This document shows positions 1-13,198 of a DNA stretch of 64,000 bases, piece after piece (the first letter of the stretch is position 1; each line of letters begins with the position of its first letter). Made by a program: the position numbers and the translations under genes. The notes under the pieces were generated by a model. The model was not told the origin of the DNA. It saw only the letters and a list, made by a program, of their open reading frames with translations, and did no database searches. This DNA is from Epiperipatus broadwayi (taxonomy: Eukaryota > Onychophora > Udeonychophora > Euonychophora > Peripatidae). Location of the stretch: NCBI GenBank assembly GCA_028023455.1, contig JAQFVV010000018.1, forward strand, positions 9,322,771-9,386,770, given 5' to 3'.

Positions 1-1616
1 AGAATCAGCAATGTTTTGTCTTTAGCTGACACAAAGAATTATGAATAATATAACTTATGTATAAATTAAACTTTTTCATTTAAAAGTATATCTTGTATAA
101 TTATTTATTACAATGTTATATCAATTGGCTGATGCAGTTGTACTTAGACATTAAAACTATTTTCTTCTTTTTTTATTTTTAATGAACTTTTAGCATGGAT
201 TTAATTATCATATAAAGTTGTAAACAAATATATATTCATACAGCTTACAGATAAATTAAACTTCATCAAAGAGTATATAGTGTTAAGGATATTACAGGTA
301 TTCACATTTTCATATTGATAAATACATTTTGATCTAACTTTTTAACTATTCAATTTTTTCATTGACATGTGTGCTATAATAATTGGTGTATTTGTAAATA
401 ATTTTGTGACATCATGTTGATTAATTAAAAGATATTTTGAAAATAGAAGAGTTCAAATTCAATGGTAATCTAGCTATGTTTATCTTTTTTTTCATTCAAC
501 AGAAAAAAAAATCTATTAAAAGATGCTATTTTAAAATAAACTGAATAATGTAAAAAAAGTTTTTTTTTTTATCAAATGAAAGGGAGAGGGGGATACAAAT
601 CATTCATAAGAATTGATAAATCTTGATGAAGTCTGTAGAACTAGCTGACTTTGGCTGTAATAATGAAATTAAATTTTGAATAACTTTTCATCTTTATAAA
701 ACTGCATTTGAAATTATGAAAAACACTTGGAACATTTCTGGTATGCACATACCTGTATATTCATGAGTTTGAGGGCATATTGATATTTAAATAAATGTAT
801 AGAACATTCTCTTTTTCTCACTTGAAAAAAAAAATGCTTAGCCTCCATTTAATTATTTTTCTTATTTAATTATTTATTAAATAAATATCCACAGCAAACT
901 ACTTAATAATTCATGTATTCAATAATAAAACTGCTTGTTTATATACAACTATGTTATCTTAAGTAAACTATTTTAAATACATCCTGTTAGATTTATTAAA
1001 ATCTTGATAATGAATCAACAAACATAAAGATGTGACCAGGGAGAAGGAAAAATTAAAATAGAGCACAAGTCATGGGAATCAATCAGCCTACACAAGTTAA
1101 ACCAACTGAAAATATATATACTGTTAACTTTTTTTTTCTTTTCTAATTCAAAATTCTATTGTATTTGTGATAGAATGAGTCATACATTGATTTTTTTAAC
1201 AAACAAAATAAATCGACAGATTATGACATTTTCTGACCTTATTTGCATAATTCATTTCAGTTCTGAAATTTGAATTATTCCAAATCATATTTTGTTCCAT
1301 TCCTATTCCTTTCACCTGTAAACTGCTAATACAATCTATATATATTATTTAGTAGATTTGGCACATATCCAGTTTTCAAAACTAATAGTTAATTATTAAA
1401 TTCCACCTACATTTTTTATATTTCTTAATGGTTTTGATGAGAAAATTAGTTCCATAAAAAAAAAAAAAAATAGAAGATTTTAGGTGCAGTCGTTGATGAA
1501 ACCTAAATGTAAAAAATCTATAAGATTATAAATGATAAAATACTTGAAAACAAATATATTTGCTTAGTGTATGCACTGCAACTATATAAATAAAGATAAC
1601 TGACATAATGGATATA
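1..1616. other. AT-rich non-coding DNA
   Basis: No reading frame, RNA gene or structured repeat can be supported here. The stretch holds poly-A and poly-T runs and short TA-rich tracts only. Confidence 0.6.
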
Positions 1617-1800
1617 CTAAGGGGATGTATGTAGTAATTAGAATATCTGACTGTTGACCCAATGATCTGGGTTCAAGAAAGTTGAGAATTTCCAAGCAAG
1701 CTTATGATTTTTTTAAGAGCATCAACTCATAGCCAACCTATTAAATAAATATTATTTATTCTAAGCCAAAAAATAAAGCAAAAATGATAAATCATAAAAA
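1617..1800 (+). repeat. tRNA-derived SINE, copy 1
   Basis: The head resembles a degenerate tRNA gene: an A-box-like TGTAGTAATTAG near 1630 and a B-box-like GGGTTCAAG at 1669-1677. The body (GAGAATTTCCAAGCAAGC, then a T-run, then AAATCATAAA near 1790) matches the body of the repeat at 63.4-63.6 kb in the same order, so these are copies of one family. No clean TSD was found. Known of the class: SINEs are transcribed by RNA polymerase III from these boxes and moved by a partner LINE. Family assignment is by eye. Confidence 0.55.
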
Positions 1801-2070
1801 CTTAATGAATGTTTTCAGATAGACATGTAGCAATTAAGCAATTTGTATTAATAAATATTGTTAACATTCGATCACCATCAGTAATATTTTGCCATTACTA
1901 GCCAACTCTTGAATGCAATAATTCTATCAATTTAATATTTAGAGATATAACAAAAAATTAATGAATTCTTTATACCATTAAAAAGCATATATGCATCCTT
2001 AACTCATGAGCAATTAACAAATATGTGCCTCTTATCCAAAAATAGTCAACCAGAAATTTTTGATTTGCGT

Positions 2071-2116
2071 AAGCTTGTAATTAAGACCTGTAGAGATCCC
2101 TACCTTCACATTTTTA
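2071..2116 (-). repeat. Fragment of the 46-kb MITE family
   Basis: The segment AAGCTTG, then GACCTGTAGAGATCCCTAC, then CACATTTTT parallels the right arm of the MITE at 46.04-46.26 kb in the same order with scattered mismatches. It appears to be one decayed arm, with no terminal repeat or TSD left. Strand is nominal because the family is a near-palindrome. Confidence 0.4.
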
Positions 2117-2468
2117 ACCGCACAAGCTTTAGGTTTATTGCCTTAATAATTATTACTTAATACTTTAAAGAAAAGAGATGATGGTGTCATTATTATAACT
2201 TGTAAAATGATACTAAAATTGAAAACTAGTTAAAGAAATCATAAAACAATGTACATGATGATTCTAATCAGCATTCTAATTATCATCTTATGAGTACATA
2301 TGAGTGCTTTTCTTGACATATTTAAATATTAAAAGATTATATAATGTGGATAAACTCATTCACAATTCTTTGTTCATCTTTTTTTTTTCTGGAATGAGAT
2401 GGTCATTTGCATTATCAGTTATAATTTACTGTAGAGCAATTAACATAAGCTTAAGTAATCAATAGATA

Positions 2469-3538
2469 TTGTAACAGTCAAAACACGTGTATCTCGTTAA
2501 CATAGTGCAGAATTCGACCACCACACAGAACAGCAGCACCATCGAGTAGCGACGCCACCCATGGTACCGAGTTCGAACATAGTTTATCGGTTCCACAATA
2601 CAATCTACGGAACAACGCCTCTGATGCGACATAAGTAAACACTTCTTTAGGCACGGTGGTCAGGGAGATGCACGAGATTCATGGTTTTGTTTCCGAGTTG
2701 GCCAACAATCAAACGAATATTAATTCACATATATAATCGAGGAAACATATATAATGGGCATCGAATAAATGAAAACAACTACAGACGTACAGTTAAAATT
2801 ATTTATTTACGTATTAATAAAAAAACATTATTAATGTTATTAATCATATTTTATATTCAGAGTTTCAATAGCTAATTGGCAATTTTATTATATATAAAGT
2901 ACATTTATTTATAAAGAGCATTCATTTATATGAAGGCGTAATCTAGCTACCTACGGTTCTCGAGTGAGTATTTCTAATGCGTACTGTAGGGGATTTATAC
3001 TTTGCACTGCAAGAGTCATCCGTGGCGGCGGACATACATTTATTTAATAAAACTATTTATTTTACGACTAAGGGCGAACATTTATTTGAGAGTGGATGAC
3101 GAAGATAATGCCGAGGCGGAGTGATATAGAGAATGATAAACTAAATAAAGGAACACGTGGTACGCCTTAGAAGGGTGATATAAAATGGCAGCACTGAAAC
3201 TGCAATGCCGTGAATAAGTTTATAAGGGTTTCGGGTTGGTCTCTGCCTCGACCCGAAGAGGTAAGGTGTCACATGAGCATAACCAGGGACAAGCGGTCCG
3301 TGTCGCAATTTGCCAGCTGGCTGCGTGACGGTCGTCAAGCCCTATGGGAACATTATCATGTCCACTTGTGTAGGACGACTGGGGTTAATTCAACCCTATA
3401 GAATCCGGAGTATTCACGGCGTGGAATAAGTCATCGTGGCTTCAAAACGTAACACATGTATAAGATCTAAAAGATTATGGTAATATTTAACTAGATTTCA
3501 AACTCGGCCCCCCATTATCAACATTGACTAAAAGAAAA
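2469..3538 (+). repeat. LTR-like sequence of a gypsy-type element
   Basis: This block stands out from its surroundings by higher GC and frequent CpG. It begins TGTAACAG, has a TATA box at 3179-3185, and is followed at 3539 by TTGGTGACTCTC, which resembles the TTGGTGACC-type primer-binding site just inside many metazoan gypsy elements. No second LTR, gag or pol frame and no TSD were seen, so it may be a 5' LTR of a deleted element or a degraded solo LTR. Small open frames here (65 and 63 codons on opposite strands near 3.2-3.4 kb) look incidental. Both borders are inferred; an alternative right border is TTGTTACA at 4849-4856, which would make a 7-bp inverted terminus with the start. Confidence 0.35.
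3179..3185 (+). promoter_or_regulatory. TATA box in the LTR-like block
   Basis: TATAAAA lies about 710 bp after the proposed LTR start, a normal position for a U3/R boundary in a long LTR. No transcript evidence is available. Confidence 0.35.
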
Positions 3539-6265
3539 TTGGTGACTCTCAAAGAAATGAAATTTCCGTAATTATTCATTAAAATTTAATAATCAAAAAT
3601 ATCTAAAAGGGGAATTATTACAGCGAGTATGCCAGCTATTACGAAGTAGTAGACCCTGCATTACAATAACTGATTCTTTGAATGCGCGTCGTATTTACAT
3701 GAAATTTAAGTTATTTATAAAGCAAATATTAATGACAATTTGACACGCATTCAATGTTCAAGCGATTATAGATTTAGATATAAAACTAAGACAATTATGA
3801 GAAGGTAATATTTCAATAATAATTATAAATAAAGTGTAGATTTGAGAAATACACACCTAAGAAGGATAGAGGGAGGTAAGCTAGATTAAGCGAGAAATTT
3901 ACAGATTACATTAATTCTCAAATTTTAGTTTCACAAAATTACAATTTTAACATTTAGACATTAGACAAATAGTAGGAGATGAGCTATAGCTTATTGTTAC
4001 TAGAGTATTCTATAATTTGGAATACACACACAGGTACCTGTTTGATAAGATGTTTTCTTCCATTTGTTTAATAGTAGATTGTTCGTGATTAGCAGTTTTC
4101 TTTCTTGTCTTTGGCATTTTATTGATTTTAACAGCAGCGGCTTTCTTGTCTATTTCATGTAGCAGATCATTATGGTGTTTTTACGATGGGCAATGTGGAG
4201 TTCGGCATACGGTGGGCCATCTCCCGATGGAGAATAATCTCGGTGCTTACTCGGTCATATCTTGGCAATATCAATTTATTTTAAGATATTTTAGACTCTC
4301 CACTCGAGAGCAAAGCTAAAGTTCAAGTCAAAGTCTCCAGCAAGTCCAAGATGGCCTCCTTTTTTTTATCTTGATCTTTTAATTTTTCTGTTGAGATATT
4401 TTTAGGTTTTATTTATCTTGCCCTCAGGATAATCAATGCTTTTGCTGGTTTTAATTAGAAAGAAATCTGCTGTGCTATTGTTTGTTTTGTTGTTGTTTTT
4501 TTTTTTTTACATTCGTTAATTACATTTTTTTGGAATTTTTCTATAATTAATTTATTATCTATCACTGACCGATGCTTTTAAATTTTCAAAGACAAAAGGG
4601 AATAAAATTATTTTAACTTTAATTAATTATTGCATCAGATTTTGTTAGAATTATTATTTAACGAAATTTAAACTAAGCAATAAATACGAACTTTATAAAT
4701 TCAAAATAAATGATTAATATTACACAAAATTTATTTAGCTAAAGAAATCTAAATTATATTACTTTATCCGTATTTATTGCCTTTAATTTGAGATCGAAAT
4801 GTGTGCGTGTTTATGTTGAATTCTACATATATTTATACATTTTTAATATTGTTACACACACAACTCGATACCAAAAGTTTAAATTTGGGTGGGATAGACC
4901 GGTCAGTGAGAGACGACAGAAAAGGTGAAACTTAAGATTCGAATACGAATCTTACTGTTTCAATATCAGACAGTAGTTTCAATCAAATCCCCAGATATAT
5001 GCAATCTTCACTGACAAAGAACAATATTCAGAAACTTGTTAGGATCAGGTTAATACTACTGGCAAGTGCCCATTGAATATGCATGCTTGTACAGATAATT
5101 TTAGAAAAGAGAACTAAAGTAGATTACTGCTGTTAATTTTCCAGTGGCTACTAATGAGACTGAAGTTGGATAAAAGGGTATGCGTAACATAAAAAAAGCA
5201 AAAAAAATGATTACTTTAAGGTAAATATATATATAACCACAGTGAGATTTGATATAATGAATTAATGTCAGTATGTTATTGTTTTTTGTTGATGTTGTTT
5301 TATGATGATTTTGTTGAAAGATAATAGTTTGTTACTGTGATTTTGGTGAAACAATTTTAAAAAAAAAAACAATTTAATATTGAGAGGGGGAAAACTATAA
5401 TGTATTTAAATATATATAATTTTGGTATTGATTTAGAGTGTGCTCATGGCCATTTTGAAATCTAAAGACCACTCAAAATCACTACTAACACATTCAATTG
5501 ATAAATGACAATGAATAATCCACGCATGACCACAATAAGACCATTCATTACAGAATTGCAATTAACATCAATAATTAAAAAATTAAAGTGCAAATTACAT
5601 ATAACTATGCTTGATCAAATAATGTGACTAAAATATAAAAAATGGGAGTAATGAATAAATTTCAAAATACTAAAAGCTTATAATTTCTAAAATACAAATT
5701 TAAAATACTTAAACAGAAAAAGTAAAGGAAAAAAAATAATGGAAACATATATTAATTTTAAAAAAAAACACGTTTAATAAATGCAAAATTGATCAAACCA
5801 AGCTTATAATTTCAAAATACTAAAAGCTTTTAAAATATGTATTTTATTACAATATAGGCCTATAGTCACATGTTGAAATAATGTAAATGTTGAATAAACT
5901 TAGAAACAACTGCCAAAGCACATTAATTCTACAATTAATAATAAATCACATTTTATCTTAACATTAGCCAAAAGAATAATTGTCTAAAGTAGAGAATATT
6001 AATTTTACAATTAATAAAAAAAGTAATAAGTCATATTTTTCTTACCAAAATGAGTAATGTTGGTGCTTAATTTCTACATGTTGTTATTTGCTGATGAATG
6101 GATAAAAAGAATCTAAATGAGAGAGATTTATTCCTTAAATTTCTCAAAGATGCTAATGCTATCTACCCATGGTGAAAAGGTTAACCTTTAAACAGACAAT
6201 TTTTCTTATACATCAGATTGAATAAAACTGTGAATGTTTTTATTCATTAGTTATGGTTTGATTCA
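3539..6265. other. AT-rich DNA, possible remnant of the LTR element
   Basis: The part from 3.54 to about 5.1 kb has some non-simple, higher-GC stretches (near 4.1-4.35 and 4.86-5.1 kb) that could belong to the LTR element, but no retroviral-type protein can be read. From 5.1 kb onward it is AT-rich with short local repeats around AAGCTTATAATTTC (5.65-5.83 kb). No gene supported. Confidence 0.4.
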
Positions 6266-6690
6266 TAAAAATAATATGTAAAAAAATTTTTTTTAAAAAA
6301 TAATGCTTTTATGTACATAGCTGACTAAAAACTACAAAATAAAAAAGTAATCACTTAGTTAATTTGCCATTCTTATCAGAGATCTTAAGAATCTAGACTT
6401 GTTATAAAACAAATGGAAATTGCAGGAATATTGTCATTTAAATAAAAGTGATTGAGACTCAAATAAATCATTAAAATCAAAAAGACCTCAAATACTTGTA
6501 TTTAAATGATAATATTCCTGCAATTTACAATTGTTTTATAACAAGTCTAGATTCTTAAGATCTCTGATATTTTCCAAGAATGGCAAATTTACCAAAAGAT
6601 TACTTGGTTATTTTGTAGTTTTTAGTTGGCTATTTACATAAAAGTATTATTTAAAAAACCTTTTTTTACGTATTATTTTTTCTTTTTAGT
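6266..6690. repeat. Fold-back element, 425 bp
   Basis: A left arm (about 6266-6443) and right arm (about 6498-6690) are inverted copies with small mismatches and one insertion. Matching blocks include AGAGATCTTAAGAATCTAG, AACAAGTC/GACTTGTT and AATTGCAGGAATATT with their reverse complements. The loop is about 55 bp. No coding capacity and no convincing TSD, so it is either a MITE with long terminal inverted repeats or another fold-back type. The outer borders fade in A/T runs and are approximate. Confidence 0.7.
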
Positions 6691-7019
6691 TATATATTAT
6701 TTTTAAAAATGATTAAAATAAAAAAATATCTGACAAAAATTATAATTTAATAATAAGATATGAAATAAAAAATATGCCCGCTAACAAACACATTCTAAAT
6801 TTAAATATCATGTGATTATTTATTATATAAAAATATTTATGGATTGGCTTTTTAATTAATTCTCTGTTCTTTTTTTACATTTATTTTTTTCACACAATAT
6901 TTATAAAATATTAAGCATTTCAGAATAATAATTCAAATTTTAATAAAAATATTTACTTTTAATTAGTTAAGTGTCAGTTAAATGAAAATACTAACAAAAT
7001 TTTACACTACAAATGTAAT

Positions 7020-7165
7020 ATTTCCATTAGCTCAGTTGTTAAGCATTTTTCTCAAGAAACCTAAGTTTGTGAATTCAAGTTCTAAAGAGGAACAGATTTT
7101 TTTCATTGTTAAAAATCCAAAAATTTGGACATCCCAACAGAATATCAGGCAGGGCAAGTTAATAT
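7020..7165 (+). repeat. tRNA-derived SINE-like sequence
   Basis: TAGCTCAGTTG at 7028-7038 is a near-perfect RNA polymerase III A box and GAATTCAAGTTC at 7071-7082 is a recognisable B box, spaced as in a tRNA with a long D-to-T distance. The 3' body has no clear relative in the window. A 61-codon open frame over it is incidental. It could also be a lone tRNA pseudogene. Confidence 0.5.
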
Positions 7166-7179
7166 AAAAGCATTTAATA

Positions 7180-8013
7180 TTGAAGTACAATAATCAGAAT
7201 TGTTTTAATTTAAGTTCTAAAAATTGATTGACTTTACATTCAAATTATGACAAAAAAATTTAAATAAAATTCACAACTGTAAAAAAAATGCTAGAAAAAT
7301 TGCCTGCAATAAAAAAAAATAATTATTTTTCAACCAATTATAATGTATAGTCAGTCATCAATGATTTCTACTGATTTACAAGTCAAAATACTGATTGTTA
7401 TTTCTCTTGTCTTTTCTTCTAAAATTAAGTATTTATTAATAAAAATCTAAATCAAACCACATTATTAGACAATATAATGTGAAAAATAATTACAGATATA
7501 TAAATAATTATGAAAAATAGATGTTTTCTATTTGCAGTCGTTGAATGTCAATGGACTTCAAAATAGAGATCGAGCAATATTCATTTCTCTTGATTATTCC
7601 TCTTCAAAAAATTTAATATTTTTGAATAAACATCTATAACTAGCTACAAAATATAAAAATTAATTATGAATGTAAATAATTATGGAAAATATTTTCATGT
7701 TCAAAATCTATTATGAAAGAATAAAAGATTTTGCATGAGCTCTTTGGTGTTGACAATTAGAAACTCCTACTCAACTAATAGTGGGGATGGATAGTAGTCA
7801 CTTTCAAGCACCATATAACTTGAAAGAGGATGGACAGTTTGTCTTTCTAATACCATATAGGGTAACAGAAATTCAAATATTTTGCTAAAATATTGACCTC
7901 TGCAGAATTTTTTTTGAATCAAAATACTAATATAGATTTAGCTCAGTATTTACAATAAAATAAGCAAAATATAGCAAAAAATGGTCAAGAGATGGGATAC
8001 TAAAGTTTATGGC
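7180..8013 (+). repeat. Fragment of the hAT family found at 52.9 kb
   Basis: The sequence runs parallel to 53271-54100 for over 800 bp: shared blocks include ACAATAATCAGAATT, the TTCAACCAAT region, CCACATTATTAG, TATGAAAAATAG and the AGAGATGG near the end. The terminal inverted repeats of the 52.9-kb copy are absent here, so this copy is truncated at both ends. A short peptide pattern (D-G-Q-F-V-F-x-I-P-Y) near 7.83 kb is also kept in the other copy as D-S-Q-C-F-V-I-P-Y. Confidence 0.65.
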
Positions 8014-8111
8014 AGTTCTGAATCAAGTTAACAATAAACAGTTTCTAAATTCTGCAATTATGATTTGGCTAAAATAGTAATTATTATTATTATTTTTTTA
8101 AATATATATAT

Positions 8112-8365
8112 ACAATATTTTCATTAGAAAAAGATAAATGAACCAAACCAATAATCAAGGCTTGTGTGACAAAGATATCTGCTATTGCAGTTTTCACTGT
8201 ATATATTGTATAACCTTAAATAAATGAAAAAAAGGGTTACAATATTTTCATTAGATAGAAAAAGATAAATGAATGAAACACATAATCGAAGCTTATATGA
8301 CAAAGATATTTGCTGTTGTAGTGTTCATTATATGTATTGTATAACCTTAATAAGTGAGAAAAAGT
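8112..8365. repeat. Two-copy tandem duplication, ~127 bp unit
   Basis: ACAATATTTTCATTAGA at 8112 recurs at 8239, and the following AAAAGATAAATGAA, GACAAAGATAT, TGTATAACCTTAA blocks occur in both copies in order with moderate divergence. Confidence 0.7.
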
Positions 8366-11300
8366 GTTTATTGCACTATTAAATCACTCTATTCATCTTC
8401 ATTGTACAAAATTTCACAATGATAATAAGAGATATGAGTACTGCATCAAAAATAAAAATAGATGAAGATTATAGAATAAACTAAAACAATGATGCAGACT
8501 ATTTTAAGCAAAGTAAAAGAATATTTTTTAAAAGAATATTAAGCGAGATTAACTGAAACATGAATGTAGAACATTAAAGATTTGGCTAAAACAAAATGCA
8601 TATTGTTAAGTGTGTAAAATGAAGATGTTAATTACAAAGTCTCTATTAAAATTATTCAAATAAAATCACTAAGCCTTTTCTCTTTGAAAGGAAGTATATC
8701 AAAAAAAAAAAAAATCCAAGAAAACTACAAAAAAAAAAATACCTATCTCCTTCTTCCACAAGGATCAAACACTTTTGTATTATATACAAATAATTGTAAA
8801 AATAAAAATATAGAAGCTATTATAAAATTTTTAGACTATAATAATTAATAAACATAGAATAGTTTTATCCAGATATACATGATTTCCAATATTTTTCAGC
8901 TTAATAAGTAAAATTTCAGTCTGAATTCACATAGTGTATAAGTTCTACACTATAGTCATAAACAAACAACTAACTTCCTTGAAGCTACTTAATAAGATTC
9001 TGTTAAACTTTGCAACAAATCTGCTAATAGAATTATATAAAAGTTTATAATCGATTTTCTTATAAGTAAGATTATTAGAATTCATTTTATTGCTCAGTTA
9101 CACCATGATCTGCAAAAATACAAAAAAAAAGATATTTGTAACAAAAACAAAGCAAAAACTGACTGCTTTAAAACAAGGCTAAGCTAACTACACTTAGGAA
9201 TAGATTGTAAAATATCAAAAATCAGTTAGTATTTTTATTAAAAAATAAAGTTAATAAAAATTTTAAATTAAACCTGCATTCTACTTATCATAACTATAAT
9301 ACATAGATTCTTTAAAAAAAAATTCTATCACTAATGATTATCCTCAATCATTTGGTGAACTACTACAGGATAAATTTCAAATACTTATTAATATAATTCA
9401 TCAATATACAGATAAAAATACACTGCAAACAAAATAAAACAGAATTTTCAACTAAAAAAGATTTATGTTAACATTGTTTTTGCAAAGACATTAATGCTTG
9501 AATTTTCTACATATTATATATATATATATCATTAAGGAAGTCAGCATATGACATGACTAGATTTCCTATATACAAGAGACCTAACTATCATGTAATTATT
9601 AACAAATATAAATTATCTTTAATTATAATTATTTTTATTTAAACATCAGTTTGAGACATATTAACGAAATGTAAACTTTAATATCAATTTTGAAGTAAAT
9701 TATTGACTAAATTTATTTTATTAAAATGTTAAAACCTTGAATTAATTCCATATCAACTTTATCAATTTCATGAACAAAGTTGCTGTGTTAATTGCCAGAA
9801 CTTTTTCTCAAAAAAAAAAGGAACCTTACCATATTTAAAAAATAATTAAATTATAATCATTTAAATTTTATTTTAATATCTATAAACCTTGAATTAATTT
9901 CAGATCTAACTTTATTTTTTAATTACTATTAATTAATAGAATTTTATTTTTTAAAAAAAAAATGCAAATTATGATCAATAAAATTTGATTTTAATTATGT
10001 GTAAGTATCATTTAAATTTCCAACTGAACTTATAATATTTCTTAAATTCTTATTTTTATCTTGAAATTATAGATTTAAGATGAAAAGTTTTGAGTGCAGA
10101 GTGGAATTATGAACAACTTACAAAAGTGATGATGCATATATAAATCATATAGTTTATTTGAGAAAATATGCAATAAAAAGGGGTGGGAAAAGTATAAACT
10201 GACACCCTGATATATTATATCTTAGTATAAATTTGTTTTGATTGTTTCAAATCTGATTTTAAATATAATTGACATAATTTTAAAACTTATTTATAACTTT
10301 TAACAAACTGATTTAAAAAATTGACAATCAACTAATAGGCTAAATGATAGATTGGCCACTGTAGAAATGGACTAGTTCCTTTCACAATAATGGAGAATTA
10401 GATAATCAATTTCAGAAAAATAATGACTATAACAATATTTAAATACAAAGATAAGGGGGAAAATAATAGTGGTTAAAGAAAAAATGTAAAAGATGAATAA
10501 TAATTATTAAATAGTAATGTGAATAGAAAGCACTGCTGAAAAATAAAATTCGTTTCATTCCAGATATGAGAACAAATGTAGAATAAATAAAGTTTTATGT
10601 AAAGAAAAATTCTATAATAATAAAAAGTGACTTTTGGCACCAAATTAAGACCTAAGTTTCTCCAAAACAATTTTAGCAATAGAAAAGATACTAAAAATAA
10701 TTGTCATGAGAAGTTATATCCTAAGTATGTAGCTTGGGCAATGTTGACAGAAATATATATATAATTTTAAATGATTATTTATTAAAAAAATATAGCAATA
10801 ATTTTTGTATAATATATTGCTGTCAATTTACATTTTAAAAGCTGTATGCTTTATAATACTATAATTTAAAAATTAGATATTATTATTTTATGACATTTAT
10901 AAGTTATTGTAGGTTTTTATAAATAATAAATCATATTTGTAAGCTTAATAAAATGTAATTAAGATCTAAATATGTAAACATGTTCAATATATTTATATAA
11001 AAATATGTATATTTATATAAAAACGGACAGAATATTTCCAGTATAATCAATTCATATATATATATAAAAAATACAAATGAAAAATATATAATCTGAAGGG
11101 AAAAAACTATATAGTTATATTAAATTAAAGACTATTCTTATTTGATTAAGATTTCAATTAGTGCAATATTGCTTTAAACATACAAACTGTGATAACTTAA
11201 GGATATTTATAAATCATATAAATTTATTTATAAGTGCCATATTTTTAATAAACACTTATTCACAACAAACAGCTTTCAATAAATATATAAATGATTATCA

Positions 11301-12670
11301 ATCGTTTTTAAAATTAGATTTATACATTTAAAGTTATTACATTTCATTCAACCTTAAAAATTGATCTTAAATTTAATAAAGTTCAAAATATTTATAACAT
11401 TTTTTAAGTAGATAAAAGATAATCTATCCTTCATTTTTTAAACTTTCTGGCTTAATAATCATACAAATCTTATTTATGATTAACAGTTTGTTATTATATT
11501 TCAAACATGTGGGTGCATAGATCTAAAAAAAAATATGCTGATGACTTATAAAATGCATTTTAATGAACTTAAATACCATCTCATAATAAATAAAATGTGT
11601 TATGTATGACTTGTATGAGATTTCTATATAATAATATATTAAGGCAACAAATTAAAAAAGTTTGAACATATTTAAAAAAAGATAATAATAGAGATCATAA
11701 AAAGATTTTAAATGTCAATATGAGGATCAAGATCAAAAGAATCACTAAAAAAAAAAAAAAATGAACAACATCAGAAAGAATTTGAAAAAAATAAAAGAGA
11801 AAAGTGGAGAAATAATATAGAAAGAGAAAAATAAAATATGGAGCCAAGAAATTTTTGAGATTCATAGTGTTACAATAATTGCATAGATGAATATTTATGT
11901 GTAAAGAATAGCCAAAAAAAATTGGATACTTAGAAAACCACTATAATATAAATACAACTTTCGTATTGTAGGAACTATACAATTGGTCTGTTCTTTCTTT
12001 TTCTTTTTTTTTTTTTATAAGCAAATGTGTGATAGATTTCTTGAGATAGTAGGGAAAGGAATATTAAGAATTTCATTATCATTCCAAATGGCAATGCTAA
12101 ATGAATGTAATACATGCAATTGTAAAATAGTGAAAAGCTATATTCTCTGTAGTCAAAAACACATTAGTTTGAAGCCTCAAGCGAATGCAACTATTTCTGA
12201 AAATATCATCAAAGTCTTGATTTTATTATTGACAGCTTTTTTATCACTATGAACACCTTTCATTAATTTCTTGAATATACATAGAATAAGATATTCAGAG
12301 TAGAGCCTAGAAAATAAAATCCACAAAAACTCAATAGCAAACAAAAAAATATATGTACGTCTAAAACACTTTTGCACAAACTAAAATAATTTTCAAAAAA
12401 TTTATATATAATAATAAAAATTAAAAGTAAAAAATATATACAGTCCATCAAAATTATAAACTGTATTTAATAACAATAAAAAAAATTGACTATTGTATAT
12501 TTTTTAAAAACTATTTTATGCTCCAATAGCTCAGATCTGAATAAGCTGCAATATCAGAAGTTTCACAATAATAAATTAGGCTTTAATTTAATGTAATAGC
12601 AGAATATATATTTAATTTATATATTCTATGAAAGTATCAGACTGTTTCTATGATGCATATATATATATGA
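8366..12670. other. AT-rich non-coding DNA
   Basis: Only simple A/T tracts and TA microsatellites (for example near 9515-9530 and 11055) were seen. Open frames of 60-90 codons near 10.5 and 12.0-12.4 kb are rich in F/K/I/N and match nothing recognised. A weak A-box-like TAGCTCAG near 12.53 kb has no matching B box. Confidence 0.5.
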
Positions 12671-13170
12671 NNNNNNNNNNNNNNNNNNNNNNNNNNNNNN
12701 NNNNNNNNNNNNNNNNNNNNNNNNNNNNNNNNNNNNNNNNNNNNNNNNNNNNNNNNNNNNNNNNNNNNNNNNNNNNNNNNNNNNNNNNNNNNNNNNNNNN
12801 NNNNNNNNNNNNNNNNNNNNNNNNNNNNNNNNNNNNNNNNNNNNNNNNNNNNNNNNNNNNNNNNNNNNNNNNNNNNNNNNNNNNNNNNNNNNNNNNNNNN
12901 NNNNNNNNNNNNNNNNNNNNNNNNNNNNNNNNNNNNNNNNNNNNNNNNNNNNNNNNNNNNNNNNNNNNNNNNNNNNNNNNNNNNNNNNNNNNNNNNNNNN
13001 NNNNNNNNNNNNNNNNNNNNNNNNNNNNNNNNNNNNNNNNNNNNNNNNNNNNNNNNNNNNNNNNNNNNNNNNNNNNNNNNNNNNNNNNNNNNNNNNNNNN
13101 NNNNNNNNNNNNNNNNNNNNNNNNNNNNNNNNNNNNNNNNNNNNNNNNNNNNNNNNNNNNNNNNNNNNNN
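12671..13170. other. Assembly gap of 500 N
   Basis: Exactly 500 N, flanked on the left by ATATATATAT and on the right by ATATATATATATAT. The round number suggests a placeholder length. The true sequence probably includes a TA microsatellite; its size is unknown. An open frame running through the N run is meaningless. Confidence 0.95.
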
Positions 13171-13198
13171 ATATATATATATATTACCTAGCTTTAAT

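Noticed and set aside
3141-3401. Opposed 65- and 63-codon frames in the LTR-like block
   Set aside because: Both strands are open over the same GC-richer stretch and neither shows a family motif.
11983-12252. 89-codon plus-strand frame after a T-run
   Set aside because: Starts in poly-F, composition mixed, no domain, and the overlapping minus-strand frames are equally open. No splice sites stand out.
12525-12580. tRNA-like sequence with TAGCTCAG
   Set aside because: No acceptable B box or cloverleaf could be drawn.
12628-13191. 187-codon open frame spanning the gap
   Set aside because: It is open only because the N run is translated as unknown residues; the real flanks are TA repeat.
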